Below are positions 12,070-26,424 of a DNA stretch of 64,000 bases, piece after piece. Position 1 is the stretch's first letter. Every line of letters starts with the position of its first letter. Source of the stretch: Phorcus lineatus (taxonomy: Eukaryota > Mollusca > Gastropoda > Trochida > Trochidae); assembly GCA_921293015.1 (NCBI GenBank), contig OV121092.1:36463764-36527763 (forward strand). The letters run 5' to 3'. Position numbers and translations under genes: made by a program. Under the pieces are notes generated by a model, which was given only the letters and a program-made list of their open reading frames with translations, did no database searches and was not told the DNA's origin.

Positions 12070-14271
12070 AAACTTTCATCAAATGTACATCACATTGTGT
12101 TCTATCGATTGAGCAATACCAATTTCCTCTCTGATTCTTGGTTTGGCCTCCAGATTCGAGCTTAAACAGGTACAGATAGCTGATTTTGACCAAATTCGCG
12201 GAAAAAGACTGAGTCCAATATATGCATATTGTTGTAGCGAGCGTGATAACTTTCTTAAAAATGCATATTTCTAAACCAAACTTTCATCAAATGTACATCA
12301 CATTGTGTCCTTTCGATTGAGCAATAGCAATTTCCTGTCCGATTCTTGGTTTGGCCTCCAGATTCGAGCTTAAACAGGTACAGATAGCTGATTTTGAACA
12401 AATTCGCGAAAAAAGACTGAGTCCAATATATGCATATTGTTGTAGCGAGCGCGATAACTTTCTTAAAAAAGCATATTTCTAAACCAAACTTTCATCAAAT
12501 GTACACCACATTGTGTTCTATCGATTGAGCAATACCAATTTCCTGTCCGGTTCTTGGTTTGGCCTCAAGTTTCGAGCTTAAACAGGTACAGATAGCTGAT
12601 TTTGACCAAATTCGCGGAAAAAGACTGAGTCCAATATATGCATATTGTTGTAGCGAGCACGATAACTTTCTTAAAAATGCATATTTCTAAACCAAACTTT
12701 CATCAAATGTACACCACATTGTGTCCTTTCGATTGAGCAATAGCAATTTCCTGTCCGATTCTTGGTTTGGCCTCCAGATTCGAGCTTAAACAGGTACAGA
12801 TAGCTGATTTTGAACAAATTCGCGGAAAAAGACTGAGTCCAATATATGCATATTGTTGTAGCGAGCGCGATAACTTTCTTAAAAAAGCATATTTCTAAAC
12901 CAAACTTTCATCAAATGTACACCACATTGTGTTCTATCGATTGAGCAATACCAATTTCCTGTCCGGTTCTTGGTTTGGCCTCAAGTTTCGAGCTTAAACA
13001 GGTACAGATAGCTGATTTTGACCAAATTCGCGGAAAAAGACTGAGTCCAATATATGCATATTGTTGTAGCGAGCACGATAACTTTCTTAAAAATGCATAT
13101 TTCTAAACCAAACTTTCATCAAATGTACACCACATTGTGTTCTATCGATTGAGCAATAGCAATTTCCTGTCCGGTTCTTGGTTTGGCCTCAAGTTTCGAG
13201 CTTAAACAGGTACAGATAGCTGATTTTGACCAAATTCGCGGAAAAAGACTGAGTCCAATATATGCATATTGTTGTAGCGAGCGCGATAACTTTCTTAAAA
13301 ATGCATATTTCTAAACCAAACTTTCATCAAATGTACACCACATTGTGTTCTATCGATTGAGCAATAGCAATTTCCTGTCCGATTCTTGGTTTGGGCTCCA
13401 GATTCGAGCTTAAACAGGTACAGATAGCTGATTTTGACCAAATTCGCGGAAAAAGACTGAGTCAAATATATGCATATTGTTGTAGCGAGCGCGATAACTT
13501 TCTTAAAAATGCATATTTCTAAACCAAACTTTCATCAAATGTACATCACATTGTGTTCTATCGATTGAGCAATACCAATTTCCTGTCTGATTCTTGGTTT
13601 GGCCTCCAGATTCGAGCTTAAACAGGTACAGATAGCTGATTTTGACCAAATTCGCGGAAAAAGACTGAGTCCAATATATGCATATTGTTGTAGCGAGCGT
13701 GATAACTTTCTTAAAAATGCATATTTCTAAACCAAACTTTCATCAAATGTACATCACATTGTGTCCTTTCGATTGAGCAATAGCAATTTCCTGTCCGATT
13801 CTTGGTTTGGCCTCAAGTTTCGAGCTTAAACAGGTACAGATAGCTGATTTTGACCAAATTCGCGGAAAAAGACTGAGTCCAATATATGCATATTGTTGTA
13901 GCGAGCACGATAACTTTCTTAAAAATGCATATTTCTAAACCAAACTTTCATCAAATGTACACCACATTGTGTTCTATCGATTGAGCAATAGCAATTTCAT
14001 GTCCGATTCTTGGTTTGGGCTCCAGATTCGAGCTTAAACAGGTACAGATAGCTGATTTTGACCAAATTCGCGGAAAAAGACTGAGTCCAATATATGCATA
14101 TTGTTGTAGCGAGCGCGATAACTTTCTTAAAAATGCATATTTCTAAACCAAACTTTCATCAAATGTACACCACATTGTGTTCTATCGATTGAGCAATAGC
14201 AATTTCCTGTCCGATTCTTGGTTTGGCCTCCAGATTCGAGCTTAAACAGGTACAGATAGCTGATTTTGACC

Positions 14272-14273
14272 AA
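14272..14273. other. 1-bp deletion in monomer M69
   Basis: GACCAATTCG stands where other monomers have GACCAAATTCG. It shifts the phase by -1 and is seen only once. Confidence 0.9.
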
Positions 14274-14588
14274 TTCGCGGAAAAAGACTGAGTCCAATAT
14301 ATGCATATTGTTGTAGCGAGCGTGATAACTTTCTTAAAAATGCATATTTCTAAACCAAACTTTCATCAAATGTACATCACATTGTGTTCTTTCGATTGAG
14401 CAATAGCAATTTCCTGTCCGATTCTTGGTTTGGCCTCCAGATTCGAGCTTAAACAGGTACAGATAGCTGATTTTGAACAAATTCGCGGAAAAAGACTGAG
14501 TCCAATATATGCATATTGTTGTAGCGAGCACGATAACTTTCTTAAAAATGCATATTTTTAAACCAAACTTTCATCAAATGTACATCAC

Positions 14589-14593
14589 ACGTC
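14589..14593. other. Second copy of the 5-bp ACGTC insertion (M71)
   Basis: It has the same insertion and the same upstream TTTTT change as at 10841. The spacing of 3,748 bp equals 18 monomers plus 5 minus 1, so both copies descend from one event by block duplication. Confidence 0.95.
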
Positions 14594-15817
14594 ATTGTGT
14601 TCTATCGATTGAGCAATACCAATTTCCTGTCCGGTTCTTGGTTTGGCCTCAAGTTTCGAGCTTAAACAGGTACAGATAGCTGATTTTGACCAAATTCGCG
14701 GGAAAAGACTGAGTCCAATATATGCATATTGTTGTAGCGAGCGCGATAACTTTCTTAAAAATGCATATTTCTAAACCAAACTTTCATCAAATGTACACTA
14801 CATTGTGTTCTATCGATTGAGCAATAGCAATTTCCTGTCCGATTCTTGGTTTGGCCTCCAGATTCGAGCTTAAACAGGTACAGATAGCTGCTTTTGAACA
14901 AATTCGCGAAAAAAGACTGAGTCCAATATATGCATATTGTTGTAGCGAGCGCGATAACTTTCTTAAAAAAGCATATTTCTAAACCAAACTTTCATCAAAT
15001 GTACATCACATTGTGTTCTATCGATTGAGCAATACCAATTTCCTGTCTGATTCTTGGTTTGGCCTCCAGATTCGAGCTTAAAAAGGTACAGATAGCTGAT
15101 TTTGACCAAATTCGCGGAAAAAGACTGAGTCCAATATATGCATATTGTTGTAGCGAGCGTGATAACTTTCTTAAAAATGCATATTTCTAAACCAAACTTT
15201 CATCAAATGTACATCACATTGTGTCCTTTCGATTGAGCAATAGCAATTTCCTGTCCGATTCTTGGTTTGGCCTCAAGTTTCGAGCTTAAACAGGTACAGA
15301 TAGCTGATTTTGACCAAATTCGCGGAAAAAGACTGAGTCCAATATATGCATATTGTTGTAGCGAGCACGATAACTTTCTTAAAAATGCATATTTCTAAAC
15401 CAAACTTTCATCAAATGTACACCACATTGTGTTCTATCGATTGAGCAATAGCAATTTCATGTCCGATTCTTGGTTTGGGCTCCAGATTCGAGCTTAAACA
15501 GGTACAGATAGCTGATTTTGACCAAATTCGCGGAAAAAGACTGAGTCCAATATATGCATATTGTTGTAGCGAGCGCGATAACTTTCTTAAAAATGCATAT
15601 TTCTAAACCAAACTTTCATCAAATGTACACCACATTGTGTTCTATCGATTGAGCAATAGCAATTTCCTGTCCGATTCTTGGTTTGGCCTCCAGATTCGAG
15701 CTTAAACAGGTACAGATAGCTGATTTTGACCAAAATCGCGGGAAAAGACTGAGTCCAATATATGCATATTGTTGTAGCGAGCGCGATAACTTTCTTAAAA
15801 ATGCATATTTCTAAACC

Positions 15818-18800
15818 AAACTTTCATCAAATGTACATCACATTGTGTTCTATCGATTGAGCAATACCAATTTCCTGTCTGATTCTTGGTTTGGCCTCTA
15901 GATTCGAGCTTAAACAGGTACAGATAGCTGATTTTGACCAAATTCGCGGAAAAAGACTGAGTCCAATATATGCATATTGTTGTAGCGAGCACGATAACTT
16001 TCTTAAAAATGCATATTTCTAAACCAAACTTTCATCAAATGTACACCACATTGTGTTCTATCGATTGAGCAATAGCAATTTCATGTCCGATTCTTGGTTT
16101 GGGCTCCAGATTCGAGCTTAAACAGGTACAGATAGCTGATTTTGACCAAATTCGCGGAAAAAGACTGAGTCCAATATATGCATATTGTTGTAGCGAGCGC
16201 GATAACTTTCTTAAAAATGCATATTTCTAAACCAAACTTTCATCAAATGTACACCACATTGTGTTCTATCGATTGAGCAATAACAATTTCCTGTCCGATT
16301 CTTGGTTTGGCCTCCAGATTTGAGCTTAAACAGGTACAGATAGCTGATTTTGAACAAATTCGCGGAAAAAGACTGAGTCCAATATATGCATATTGTTGTA
16401 GCGAGCGCGATAACTTTCTTAAAAAAGCATATTTCTAAACCAAACTTTCATCAAATGTACACCACATTGTGTTCTATCGATTGAGCAATACCAATTTCCT
16501 GTCCGGTTCTTGGTTTGGCCTCAAGTTTCGAGCTTAAACAGGTACAGATAGCTGATTTTGACCAAATTCGCGGAAAAAGACTGAGTCCAATATATGCATA
16601 TTGTTGTAGCGAGCACGATAACTTTCTTAAAAATGCATATTTCTAAACCAAACTTTCATCAAATGTACATCACATTGTGTTCTATCGATTGAGCAATACC
16701 AATTTCCTGTCCGATTCTTGGTTTGGGCTACAGATTCGAGCTTAAACAGGTACAGATAGCTGATTTTGACCAAATTCGCGGAAAAAGACTGAGTCCAATA
16801 TATGCATATTGTTGTAGCGAGCGCGATAACTTTCTTAAAAATGCATATTTCTAAACCAAACTTTCATCAAATGTACACCACATTGTGTTCTATCGATTGA
16901 GCAATAGCAATTTCCTGTCCGATTCTTGGTTTGGGCTCCAGATTTGAGCTTAAACAGGTACAGATAGCTGATTTTGACCAAATTCGCGGAAAAAGACTGA
17001 GTCCAATATATGCATATTGTTGTAGCGAGCGCGATAACTTTCTTAAAAAAGCATATTTCTAAACCAAACTTTTATCAAATGTACACCACATTGTGTTCTA
17101 TCGATTGAGCAATAGCAATTTCCTGTCCGATTCTTGGTTTGGGCTCCAGATTCGAGCTTAAACAGGTACAGATAGCTGATTTTGACCAAATTCGCGGAAA
17201 AAGACTGAGTCCAATATATGCATATTGTTGTAGCGAGCGCGATAACTTTCTTAAAAATGCATATTTCTAAACCAAACTTTCATCAAATGTACATCACATT
17301 GTGTTCTATCGATTGAGCAATACCAATTTCCTGTCTGATTCTTGGTTTGGCCTCCAGATTCGAGCTTAAAAAGGTACAGATAGCTGATTTTGACCAAATT
17401 CGCGGAAAAAGACTGAGTCCAATATATGCATATTGTTGTAGCGAGCGTGATAACTTTCTTAAAAATGCATATTTCTAAACCAAACTTTCATCAAATGTAC
17501 ATCACATTGTGTCCTTTCGATTGAGCAATAGCAATTTCCTGTCCGATTCTTGGTTTGGCCTCAAGTTTCGAGCTTAAACAGGTACAGATAGCTGATTTTG
17601 ACCAAATTCGCGGAAAAAGACTGAGTCCAATATATGCATATTGTTGTAGCGAGCACGATAACTTTCTTAAAAATGCATATTTCTAAACCAAACTTTCATC
17701 AAATGTACACCACATTGTGTTCTATCGATTGAGCAATAGCAATTTCATGTCCGATTCTTGGTTTGGGCTCCAGATTCGAGCTTAAACAGGTACAGATAGC
17801 TGATTTTGACCAAATTCGCGGAAAAAGACTGAGTCCAATATATGCATATTGTTGTAGCGAGCGCGATAACTTTCTTAAAAATGCATATTTCTAAACCAAA
17901 CTTTCATCAAATGTACACCACATTGTGTTCTATCGATTGAGCAATAACAATTTCCTGTCCGATTCTTGGTTTGGCCTCCAGATTTGAGCTTAAACAGGTA
18001 CAGATAGCTGATTTTGAACAAATTCGCGAAAAAAGACTGAGTCCAATATATGCATATTGTTGTAGCGAGCGCGATAACTTTCTTAAAAAAGCATATTTCT
18101 AAACCAAACTTTCATCAAATGTACACCACATTGTGTTCTATCGATTGAGCAATACCAATTTCCTGTCCGGTTCTTGGTTTGGCCTCAAGTTTCGAGCTTA
18201 AACAGGTACAGATAGCTGATTTTGACCAAATTCGCGGAAAAAGACTGAGTCCAATATATGCATATTGTTGTAGCGAGCACGATAACTTTCTTAAAAATGC
18301 ATATTTCTAAACCAAACTTTCATCAAATGTACATCACATTGTGTTCTATCGATTGAGCAATACCAATTTCCTGTCCGATTCTTGGTTTGGGCTACAGATT
18401 CGAGCTTAAACAGGTACAGATAGCTGATTTTGACCAAATTCGCGGAAAAAGACTGAGTCCAATATATGCATATTGTTGTAGCGAGCGCGATAACTTTCTT
18501 AAAAATGCATATTTCTAAACCAAACTTTCATCAAATGTACATCACATTGTGTTCTATCGATTGAGCAATACCAATTTCCTGTCTGATTCTTGGTTTGGCC
18601 TCTAGATTCGAGCTTAAACAGGTACAGATAGCTGATTTTGACCAAATTCGCGGAAAAAGACTGAGTCAAATATATGCATATTGTTGTAGCGAGCACGATA
18701 ACTTTCTTAAAAATGCATATTTCTAAACCAAACTTTCATCAAATGTACATCACATTGTGTTCTATCGATTGAGCAATACCAATTTCATGTCCGATTCTTG

Positions 18801-21017
18801 GTTTGGGCTCAAGATTCGAGCTTAAACAGGTACAGATAGCTGATTTTGACCAAATTCGCGGGAAAAGACTGAGTCCAATATATGCATATTGTTGTAGCGA
18901 GCGCGATAACTTTCTTAAAAATGCATATTTCTAAACCAAACTTTCATCAAATGTACACCACATTGTGTTCTATCGATTGAGCAATACCAATTTCCTGTCT
19001 GATTCTTGGTTTGGCCTCCAGATTCGAGCTTAAAAAGGTACAGATAGCTGATTTTGACCAAATTCGCGGAAAAAGACTGAGTCCAATATATGCATATTGT
19101 TGTAGCGAGCGTGATAACTTTCTTAAAAATGCATATTTCTAAACCAAACTTTCATCAAATGTACATCACATTGTGTCCTTTCGATTGAGCAATAGCAATT
19201 TCCTGTCCGATTCTTGGTTTGGCCTCAAGTTTCGAGCTTAAACAGGTACAGATAGCTGATTTTGACCAAATTCGCGGAAAAAGACTGAGTCCAATATATG
19301 CATATTGTTGTAGCGAGCACGATAACTTTCTTAAAAATGCATATTTCTAAACCAAACTTTCATCAAATGTACACCACATTGTGTTCTATCGATTGAGCAA
19401 TAGCAATTTCATGTCCGATTCTTGGTTTGGGCTCCAGATTCGAGCTTAAACAGGTACAGATAGCTGATTTTGAACAAATTCGCGAAAAAAGACTGAGTCC
19501 AATATATGCATATTGTTGTAGCGAGCGCGATAACTTTCTTAAAAAAGCATATTTCTAAACCAAACTTTCATCAAATGTACACCACATTGTGTTCTATCGA
19601 TTGAGCAATAGCAATTTCCTGTCCGATTCTTGGTTTGGGCTCCAGATTCGAGCTTAAACAGGTACAGATAGCTGATTTTGACCAAATTCGCGGAAAAAGA
19701 CTGAGTCCAATATATGCATATTGTTGTAGCGAGCGCGATAACTTTCTTAAAAATGCATATTTCTAAACCAAACTTTCATCAAATGTACATCACATTGTGT
19801 TCTATCGATTGAGCAATACCAATTTCCTGTCTGATTCTTGGTTTGGCCTCCAGATTCGAGCTTAAAAAGGTACAGATAGCTGATTTTGACCAAATTCGCG
19901 GAAAAAGACTGAGTCCAATATATGCATATTGTTGTAGCGAGCGTGATAACTTTCTTAAAAATGCATATTTCTAAACCAAACTTTCATCAAATGTACATCA
20001 CATTGTGTCCTTTCGATTGAGCAATAGCAATTTCCTGTCCGATTCTTGGTTTGGCCTCAAGTTTCGAGCTTAAACAGGTACAGATAGCTGATTTTGACCA
20101 AATTCGCGGAAAAAGACTGAGTCCAATATATGCATATTGTTGTAGCGAGCACGATAACTTTCTTAAAAATGCATATTTCTAAACCAAACTTTCATCAAAT
20201 GTACACCACATTGTGTTCTATCGATTGAGCAATAGCAATTTCATGTCCGATTCTTGGTTTGGGCTCCAGATTCGAGCTTAAACAGGTACAGATAGCTGAT
20301 TTTGACCAAATTCGCGGAAAAAGACTGAGTCCAATATATGCATATTGTTGTAGCGAGCGCGATAACTTTCTTAAAAATGCATATTTCTAAACCAAACTTT
20401 CATCAAATGTACACCACATTGTGTTCTATCGATTGAGCAATAGCAATTTCCTGTCCGATTCTTGGTTTGGCCTCCAGATTCGAGCTTAAACAGGTACAGA
20501 TAGCTGATTTTGAACAAATTCGCGAAAAAAGACTGAGTCCAATATATGCATATTGTTGTAGCGAGCGCGATAACTTTCTTAAAAAAGCATATTTCTAAAC
20601 CAAACTTTCATCAAATGTACACCACATTGTGTTCTATCGATTGAGCAATACCAATTTCCTGTCCGGTTCTTGGTTTGGCCTCAAGTTTCGAGCTTAAACA
20701 GGTACAGATAGCTGATTTTGACCAAATTCGCGGAAAAAGACTGAGTCCAATATATGCATATTGTTGTAGCGAGCACGATAACTTTCTTAAAAATGCATAT
20801 TTCTAAACCAAACTTTCATCAAATGTACATCACATTGTGTTCTATCGATTGAGCAATACCAATTTCCTGTCCGATTCTTGGTTTGGGCTCCAGATTCGAG
20901 CTTAAACAGGTACAGATAGCTGATTTTGACCAAATTCGCGGAAAAAGACTGAGTCCAATATATGCATATTGTTGTAGCGAGCGCGATAACTTTCTTAAAA
21001 ATGCATATTTCTAAACC
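15818..21017. repeat. Irregular HOR region with an 8-monomer offset repeat
   Basis: M78-M81 (16026-16857) recur as M86-M89 (17690-18521), offset 1,664 bp or 8 monomers, marked by ATAACAATTT with CAGATTTGAG and then GGGCTACAG. Elsewhere the order is shuffled. A 3-monomer module (AAAAAGGTAC/GCGT, then GTCCTTTC/CAAGTTT/GCAC, then CATGTCC/GGGCTCC) recurs at 17274, 18938 and 19770. It is also present at 11238, 14982 and later in the window. No single HOR period describes the region. Confidence 0.7.
19354..19561. repeat. Chimeric monomer M94
   Basis: The left part (CATGTCCGATTC, GGGCTCCAG) is of the type found in M86 and M98. The right part (GAACAAATTCGCGAA, AAAAAAGCAT) is of the type found in M99 and M110. 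In sister contexts (M109-M110) these are two consecutive monomers, so one monomer length was lost. The length is exactly 208 bp and the junction lies between monomer positions 84 and 121, as expected for homologous unequal exchange. Confidence 0.6.
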
Positions 21018-24000
21018 AAACTTTCATCAAATGTACACCACATTGTGTTCTATCGATTGAGCAATAGCAATTTCCTGTCCGATTCTTGGTTTGGGCTCCA
21101 GATTTGAGCTTAAACAGGTACAGATAGCTGATTTTGACCAAATTCGCGGAAAAAGACTGAGTCCAATATATGCATATTGTTGTAGCGAGCGCGATAACTT
21201 TCTTAAAAATGCATATTTCTAAACCAAACTTTCATCAAATGTACATCACATTGTGTTCTATCGATTGAGCAATAGCAATTTCCTGTCTGATTCTTGGTTT
21301 GGCCTCCAGATTCGAGCTTAAAAAGGTACAGATAGCTGATTTTGACCAAATTCGCGGAAAAAGACTGAGTCCAATATATGCATATTGTTGTAGCGAGCGT
21401 GATAACTTTCTTAAAAATGCATATTTCCAAACCAAACTTTCATCAAATGTACATCACATTGTGTCCTTTCGATTGAGCAATAGCAATTTCCTGTCCGATT
21501 CTTGGTTTGGCCTCAAGTTTCGAGCTTAAACAGGTACAGATAGCTGATTTTGACCAAATTCGCGGAAAAAGACTGAGTCCAATATATGCATATTGTTGTA
21601 GCGAGCGTGATAACTTTCTTAAAAATGCATATTTCTAAACCAAACTTTCATCAAATGTACACCACATTGTGTTCTATCGATTGAGCAATAGCAATTTCAT
21701 GTCCGATTCTTGGTTTGGGCTCCAGATTCGAGCTTAAACAGGTACAGATAGCTGATTTTGACCAAATTCGCGGAAAAAGACTGAGTCCAATATATGCATA
21801 TTGTTGTAGCGAGCGCGATAACTTTCTTAAAAATGCATATTTCTAAACCAAACTTTCATCAAATGTACATCACATTGTGTCCTTTCGATTGAGCAATACC
21901 AATTTCCTGTCTGATTCTTGGTTTGGCCTCTAGATTCGAGCTTAAACAGGTACAGATAGCTGATTTTGACCAAATTCGCGGAAAAAGACCGAGTCCAATA
22001 TATGCATATTGTTGTAGCGAGCGTGATAACTTTCTTAAAATGCATATTTCTAAACCAAACTTTCATCAAATGTACATCACATTGTGTTCTATCGATTGAG
22101 CAATACCAATTTCCTGTCTGATTCTTGGTTTGGGCTCAAGATTCGAGCTTAAACAGGTACAGATAGCTGATTTTGACCAAATTCGCGGAAAAAGACTGAG
22201 TCCAATATATGCATATTGTTGTAGCGAGCGTGATAACTTTCTTAAAAATGCATATTTCTAAACCAAACTTTCATCAAATGTACATCACATTGTGTCCTTT
22301 CGATTGAGCAATAGCAATTTCCTGTCCGATTCTTGGTTTGGCCTCAAGTTTCGAGCTTAAACAGGTACAGATAGCTGATTTTGAACAAATTCGCGGAAAA
22401 AGACTGAGTCCAATATATGCATATTGTTGTAGCGAGCACGATAACTTTCTTAAAAATGCATATTTCTAAACCAAACTTTCATCAAATGTACACCACATTG
22501 TGTTCTATCGATTGAGCAATAGCAATTTCATGTCCGATTCTTGGTTTGGGCTCCAGATTCGAGCTTAAACAGGTACAGATAGCTGATTTTGACCAAATTC
22601 GCGGAAAAAGACTGAGTCCAATATATGCATATTGTTGTAGCGAGCGCGATAACTTTCTTAAAAATGCATATTTCTAAACCAAACTTTCATCAAATGTACA
22701 CCACATTGTGTTCTATCGATTGAGCAATAGCAATTTCCTGTCCGATTCTTGGTTTGGCCTCCAGATTCGAGCTTAAACAGGTACAGATAGCTGATTTTGA
22801 ACAAATTCGCGAAAAAAGACTGAGTCCAATATATGCATATTGTTGTAGCGAGCGCGATAACTTTCTTAAAAAAGCATATTTCTAAACCAAACTTTCATCA
22901 AATGTACACCACATTGTGTTCTATCGATTGAGCAATAGCAATTTCCTGTCCGATTCTTGGTTTGGGCTCCAGATTCGAGCTTAAACAGGTACAGATAGCT
23001 GATTTTGACCAAATTCGCGGAAAAAGACTGAGTCCAATATATGCATATTGTTGTAGCGAGCGCGATAACTTTCTTAAAAATGCATATTTCTAAACCAAAC
23101 TTTCATCAAATGTACATCACATTGTGTTCTATCGATTGAGCAATACCAATTTCCTGTCTGATTCTTGGTTTGGCCTCCAGATTCGAGCTTAAAAAGGTAC
23201 AGATAGCTGATTTTGACCAAATTCGCGGAAAAAGACTGAGTCCAATATATGCATATTGTTGTAGCGAGCGCGATAACTTTCTTAAAAATGCATATTTCTA
23301 AACCAAACTTTCATCAAATGTACACCACATTGTGTTCTATCGATTGAGCAATAGCAATTTCCTGTCCGATTCTTGGTTTGGCCTCCAGATTCGAGCTTAA
23401 ACAGGTACAGATAGCTGATTTTGAACAAATTCGCGAAAAAAGACTGAGTCCAATATATGCATATTGTTGTAGCGAGCGCGATAACTTTCTTAAAAAAGCA
23501 TATTTCTAAACCAAACTTTCATCAAATGTACACCACATTGTGTTCTATCGATTGAGCAATACCAATTTCCTGTCCGGTTCTTGGTTTGGCCTCAAGTTTC
23601 GAGCTTAAACAGGTACAGATAGCAAATTTTGACCAAATTCGCGGGAAAAGACTGAGTCCAATATATGCATATTGTTGTAGCGAGCACGATAACTTTCTTA
23701 AAAATGCATATTTCTAAACCAAACTTTCATCAAATGTACATCACATTGTGTTCTATCGATTGAGCAATACCAATTTCCTGTCCGATTCTTGGTTTGGGCT
23801 TCAGATTCGAGCTTAAACAGGTACAGATAGCTGATTTTGACCAAATTCGCGGAAAAAGACTGAGTCCAATATATGCATATTGTTGTAGCGAGCGCGATAA
23901 CTTTCTTAAAAATGCATATTTCTAAACCAAACTTTCATCAAATGTACATCACATTGTGTTCTATCGATTGAGCAATACCAATTTCCTGTCTGATTCTTGG

Positions 24001-26424
24001 TTTGGCCTCTAGATTCGAGCTTAAACAGGTACAGATAGCTGATTTTGACCAAATTCGCGGAAAAAGACTGAGTCAAATATATGCATATTGTTGTAGCGAG
24101 CACGATAACTTTCTTAAAAATGCATATTTCTAAACCAAACTTTCATCAAATGTACATCACATTGTGTTCTATCGATTGAGCAATAGCAATTTCATGTCCG
24201 ATTCTTGGTTTGGGCTCAAGATTCGAGCTTAAACAGGTACAGATAGCTGATTTTGACCAAATTCGCGGGAAAAGACTGAGTCCAATATATGCATATTGTT
24301 GTAGCGAGCGCGATAACTTTCTTAAAAATGCATATTTCTAAACCAAACTTTCATCAAATGTACACCACATTGTGTTCTATCGATTGAGCAATAGCAATTT
24401 CCTGTCCGATTCTTGGTTTGGGCTCCAGATTTGAGCTTAAACAGGTACAGATAGCTGATTTTGACCAAATTCGCGGAAAAAGACTGAGTCCAATATATGC
24501 ATATTGTTGTAGCGAGCGCGATAACTTTCTTAAAAATGCATATTTCTAAACCAAACTTTTATCAAATGTACATCACATTGTGTTCTATCGATTGAGCAAT
24601 AGCAATTTCCTGTCTGATTCTTGGTTTGGCCTCCAGATTCGAGCTTAAAAAGGTACAGATAGCTGATTTTGACCAAATTCGCGGAAAAAGACTGAGTCCA
24701 ATATATGCATATTGTTGTAGCGAGCGTGATAACTTTCTTAAAAATGCATATTTCTAAACCAAACTTTCATCAAATGTACATCACATTGTGTCCTTTCGAT
24801 TGAGCAATAGCAATTTCCTGTCCGATTCTTGGTTTGGCCTCAAGTTTCGAGCTTAAACAGGTACAGATAGCTGATTTTGACCAAATTCGCGGAAAAAGAC
24901 TGAGTCCAATATATGCATATTGTTGTAGCGAGCACGATAACTTTCTTAAAAATGCATATTTCTAAACCAAACTTTCATCAAATGTACACCACATTGTGTT
25001 CTATCGATTGAGCAATAGCAATTTCATGTCCGATTCTTGGTTTGGGCTCCAGATTCGAGCTTAAACAGGTACAGATAGCTGATTTTGACCAAATTCGCGG
25101 AAAAAGACTGAGTCCAATATATGCATATTGTTGTAGCGAGCGCGATAACTTTCTTAAAAATGCATATTTCTAAACCAAACTTTCATCAAATGTACATCAC
25201 ATTGTGTTCTATCGATTGAGCAATACCAATTTCCTGTCCGAGTCTTGGTTTGGGCTCAAGATTCGAGCTTAAACAGGTACAGATAGCTGATTTTGACCAA
25301 ATTCGCGGAAAAAGACTGAGTCCAATATATGCATATTGTTGTAGCGAGCGTGATAACTTTCTTAAAAATGCATATTTCTAAACCAAACTTTCATCAAATG
25401 TACATCACATTGTGTTCTTTCGATTGAGCAATAGCAATTTCCTGTCCGATTATTGGTTTGGGCTCCAGATTCGAGCTTAAACAGGTACAGATAGCTGATT
25501 TTGACCAAATTCGCGGAAAAAGACTGAGTCCAATATATGCATATTGTTGTAGCGAGCACGATAACTTTCTTAAAAATGCATATTTCTAAACCAAACTTTC
25601 ATCAAATGTACACCACATTGTGTTCTATCGATTGAGCAATAGCAATTTCATGTCCGATTCTTGGTTTGGGCTCCAGATTCGAGCTTAAACAGGTACAGAT
25701 AGCTGATTTTGACCAAATTCGCGGAAAAAGACTGAGTCCAATATATGCATATTGTTGTAGCGAGCGCGATAACTTTCTTAAAAATGCATATTTCTAAACC
25801 AAACTTTCATCAAATGTACATCACATTGTGTTCTATCGATTAAGCAATACCAATTTCCTGTCCGGTTCTTGGTTTGGCCTCAAGTTTCGAGCTTAAACAG
25901 GTACAGATAGCTGATTTTGACCAAATTCGCGGAAAAAGACTGAGTCCAATATATGCATATTGTTGTAGCGAGCGCGATAACTTTCTTAAAAATGCATATT
26001 TCTAAACTAAACTTTCATCAAATGTACACCACATTGTGTTCTATCGATTGAGCAATAGCAATTTCATTTCCAATTCTTGGTTTGGGCTCCAGATTCGAGC
26101 TTAAACAGGTACAGATAGCTGATTTTGACCAAATTCGCGGAAAAAGACTGAGTCTAATATATGCATATTGTTGTAGCGAGCGCGATAACTTTCTTAAAAA
26201 TGCATATTTCTAAACCAAACTTTCATCAAATGTACATCACATTGTGTTCTATCGATTGAGCAATAGCAATTTCCTGTCCTATTCTTGGTTTGGGCTCAAG
26301 ATTCGAGCTTAAACAGGTACAGATAGCTGATTTTGACCAAATTCGCGGAAAAAGACTGAGTCCAATATATGCATATTGTTGTAGCGAGCACGATAACTTT
26401 CTTAAAAATGCATATTTCTAAACC
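21018..26424. repeat. 26-monomer HOR, copy 1 (M102-M127)
   Basis: The block is 5,407 bp: 26 x 208 minus one base at the A-run 22037-22040. Ordered markers are CAGATTTGAG, AAAAAGGTAC, GTCCTTTC, CATGTCC, GACCGAG with the A deletion, TCCGAGTC, GATTATTGG, ATTAAGC, CTAAACTAAAC with CATTTCCA, and CCTGTCCTATTC. All recur in the same order in 26425-31415. A shorter subrepeat lies inside: the four-monomer start M102-M105 recurs as M118-M121. Confidence 0.88.
22037..22040. other. 1-bp deletion in the A-run (M106)
   Basis: Four A residues stand where nearly all other monomers have five or six before GCAT. The deletion travels with GGCCTCTAG, GACCGAG and GCGTGAT and recurs at 27444. Confidence 0.93.

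Larger units (their letters stand above)
12070..15817. repeat. 18-monomer derivative of the preceding 15-mer (M59-M76)
   Basis: M59-M66 match M44-M51 and M70-M76 match M52-M58 in order. M67-M69 (13739-14356) are additional and match M56-M58. The block is 3,748 bp: 18 x 208, minus one base at 14272, plus the shared 5-bp insertion. The extra three monomers are best read as a backward unequal exchange that re-used the 3-monomer module inside the 15-mer. Confidence 0.82.

Noticed and set aside
21235-21529. Longer overlapping open frames on both strands (66 and 76 codons), also near 50806-51100 and 55174-55468
   Set aside because: Each is created by one T-to-C change (21428, 50999, 55367) that turns TTTCTAAACC into TTTCCAAACC and removes a stop. 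They are sporadic mutations, not genes.
21827-22069. 80-codon minus-strand open frame, repeated at 27234-27476
   Set aside because: It arises from the shared 1-bp deletion in the A-run, which joins two frames. The two copies are explained by HOR duplication.
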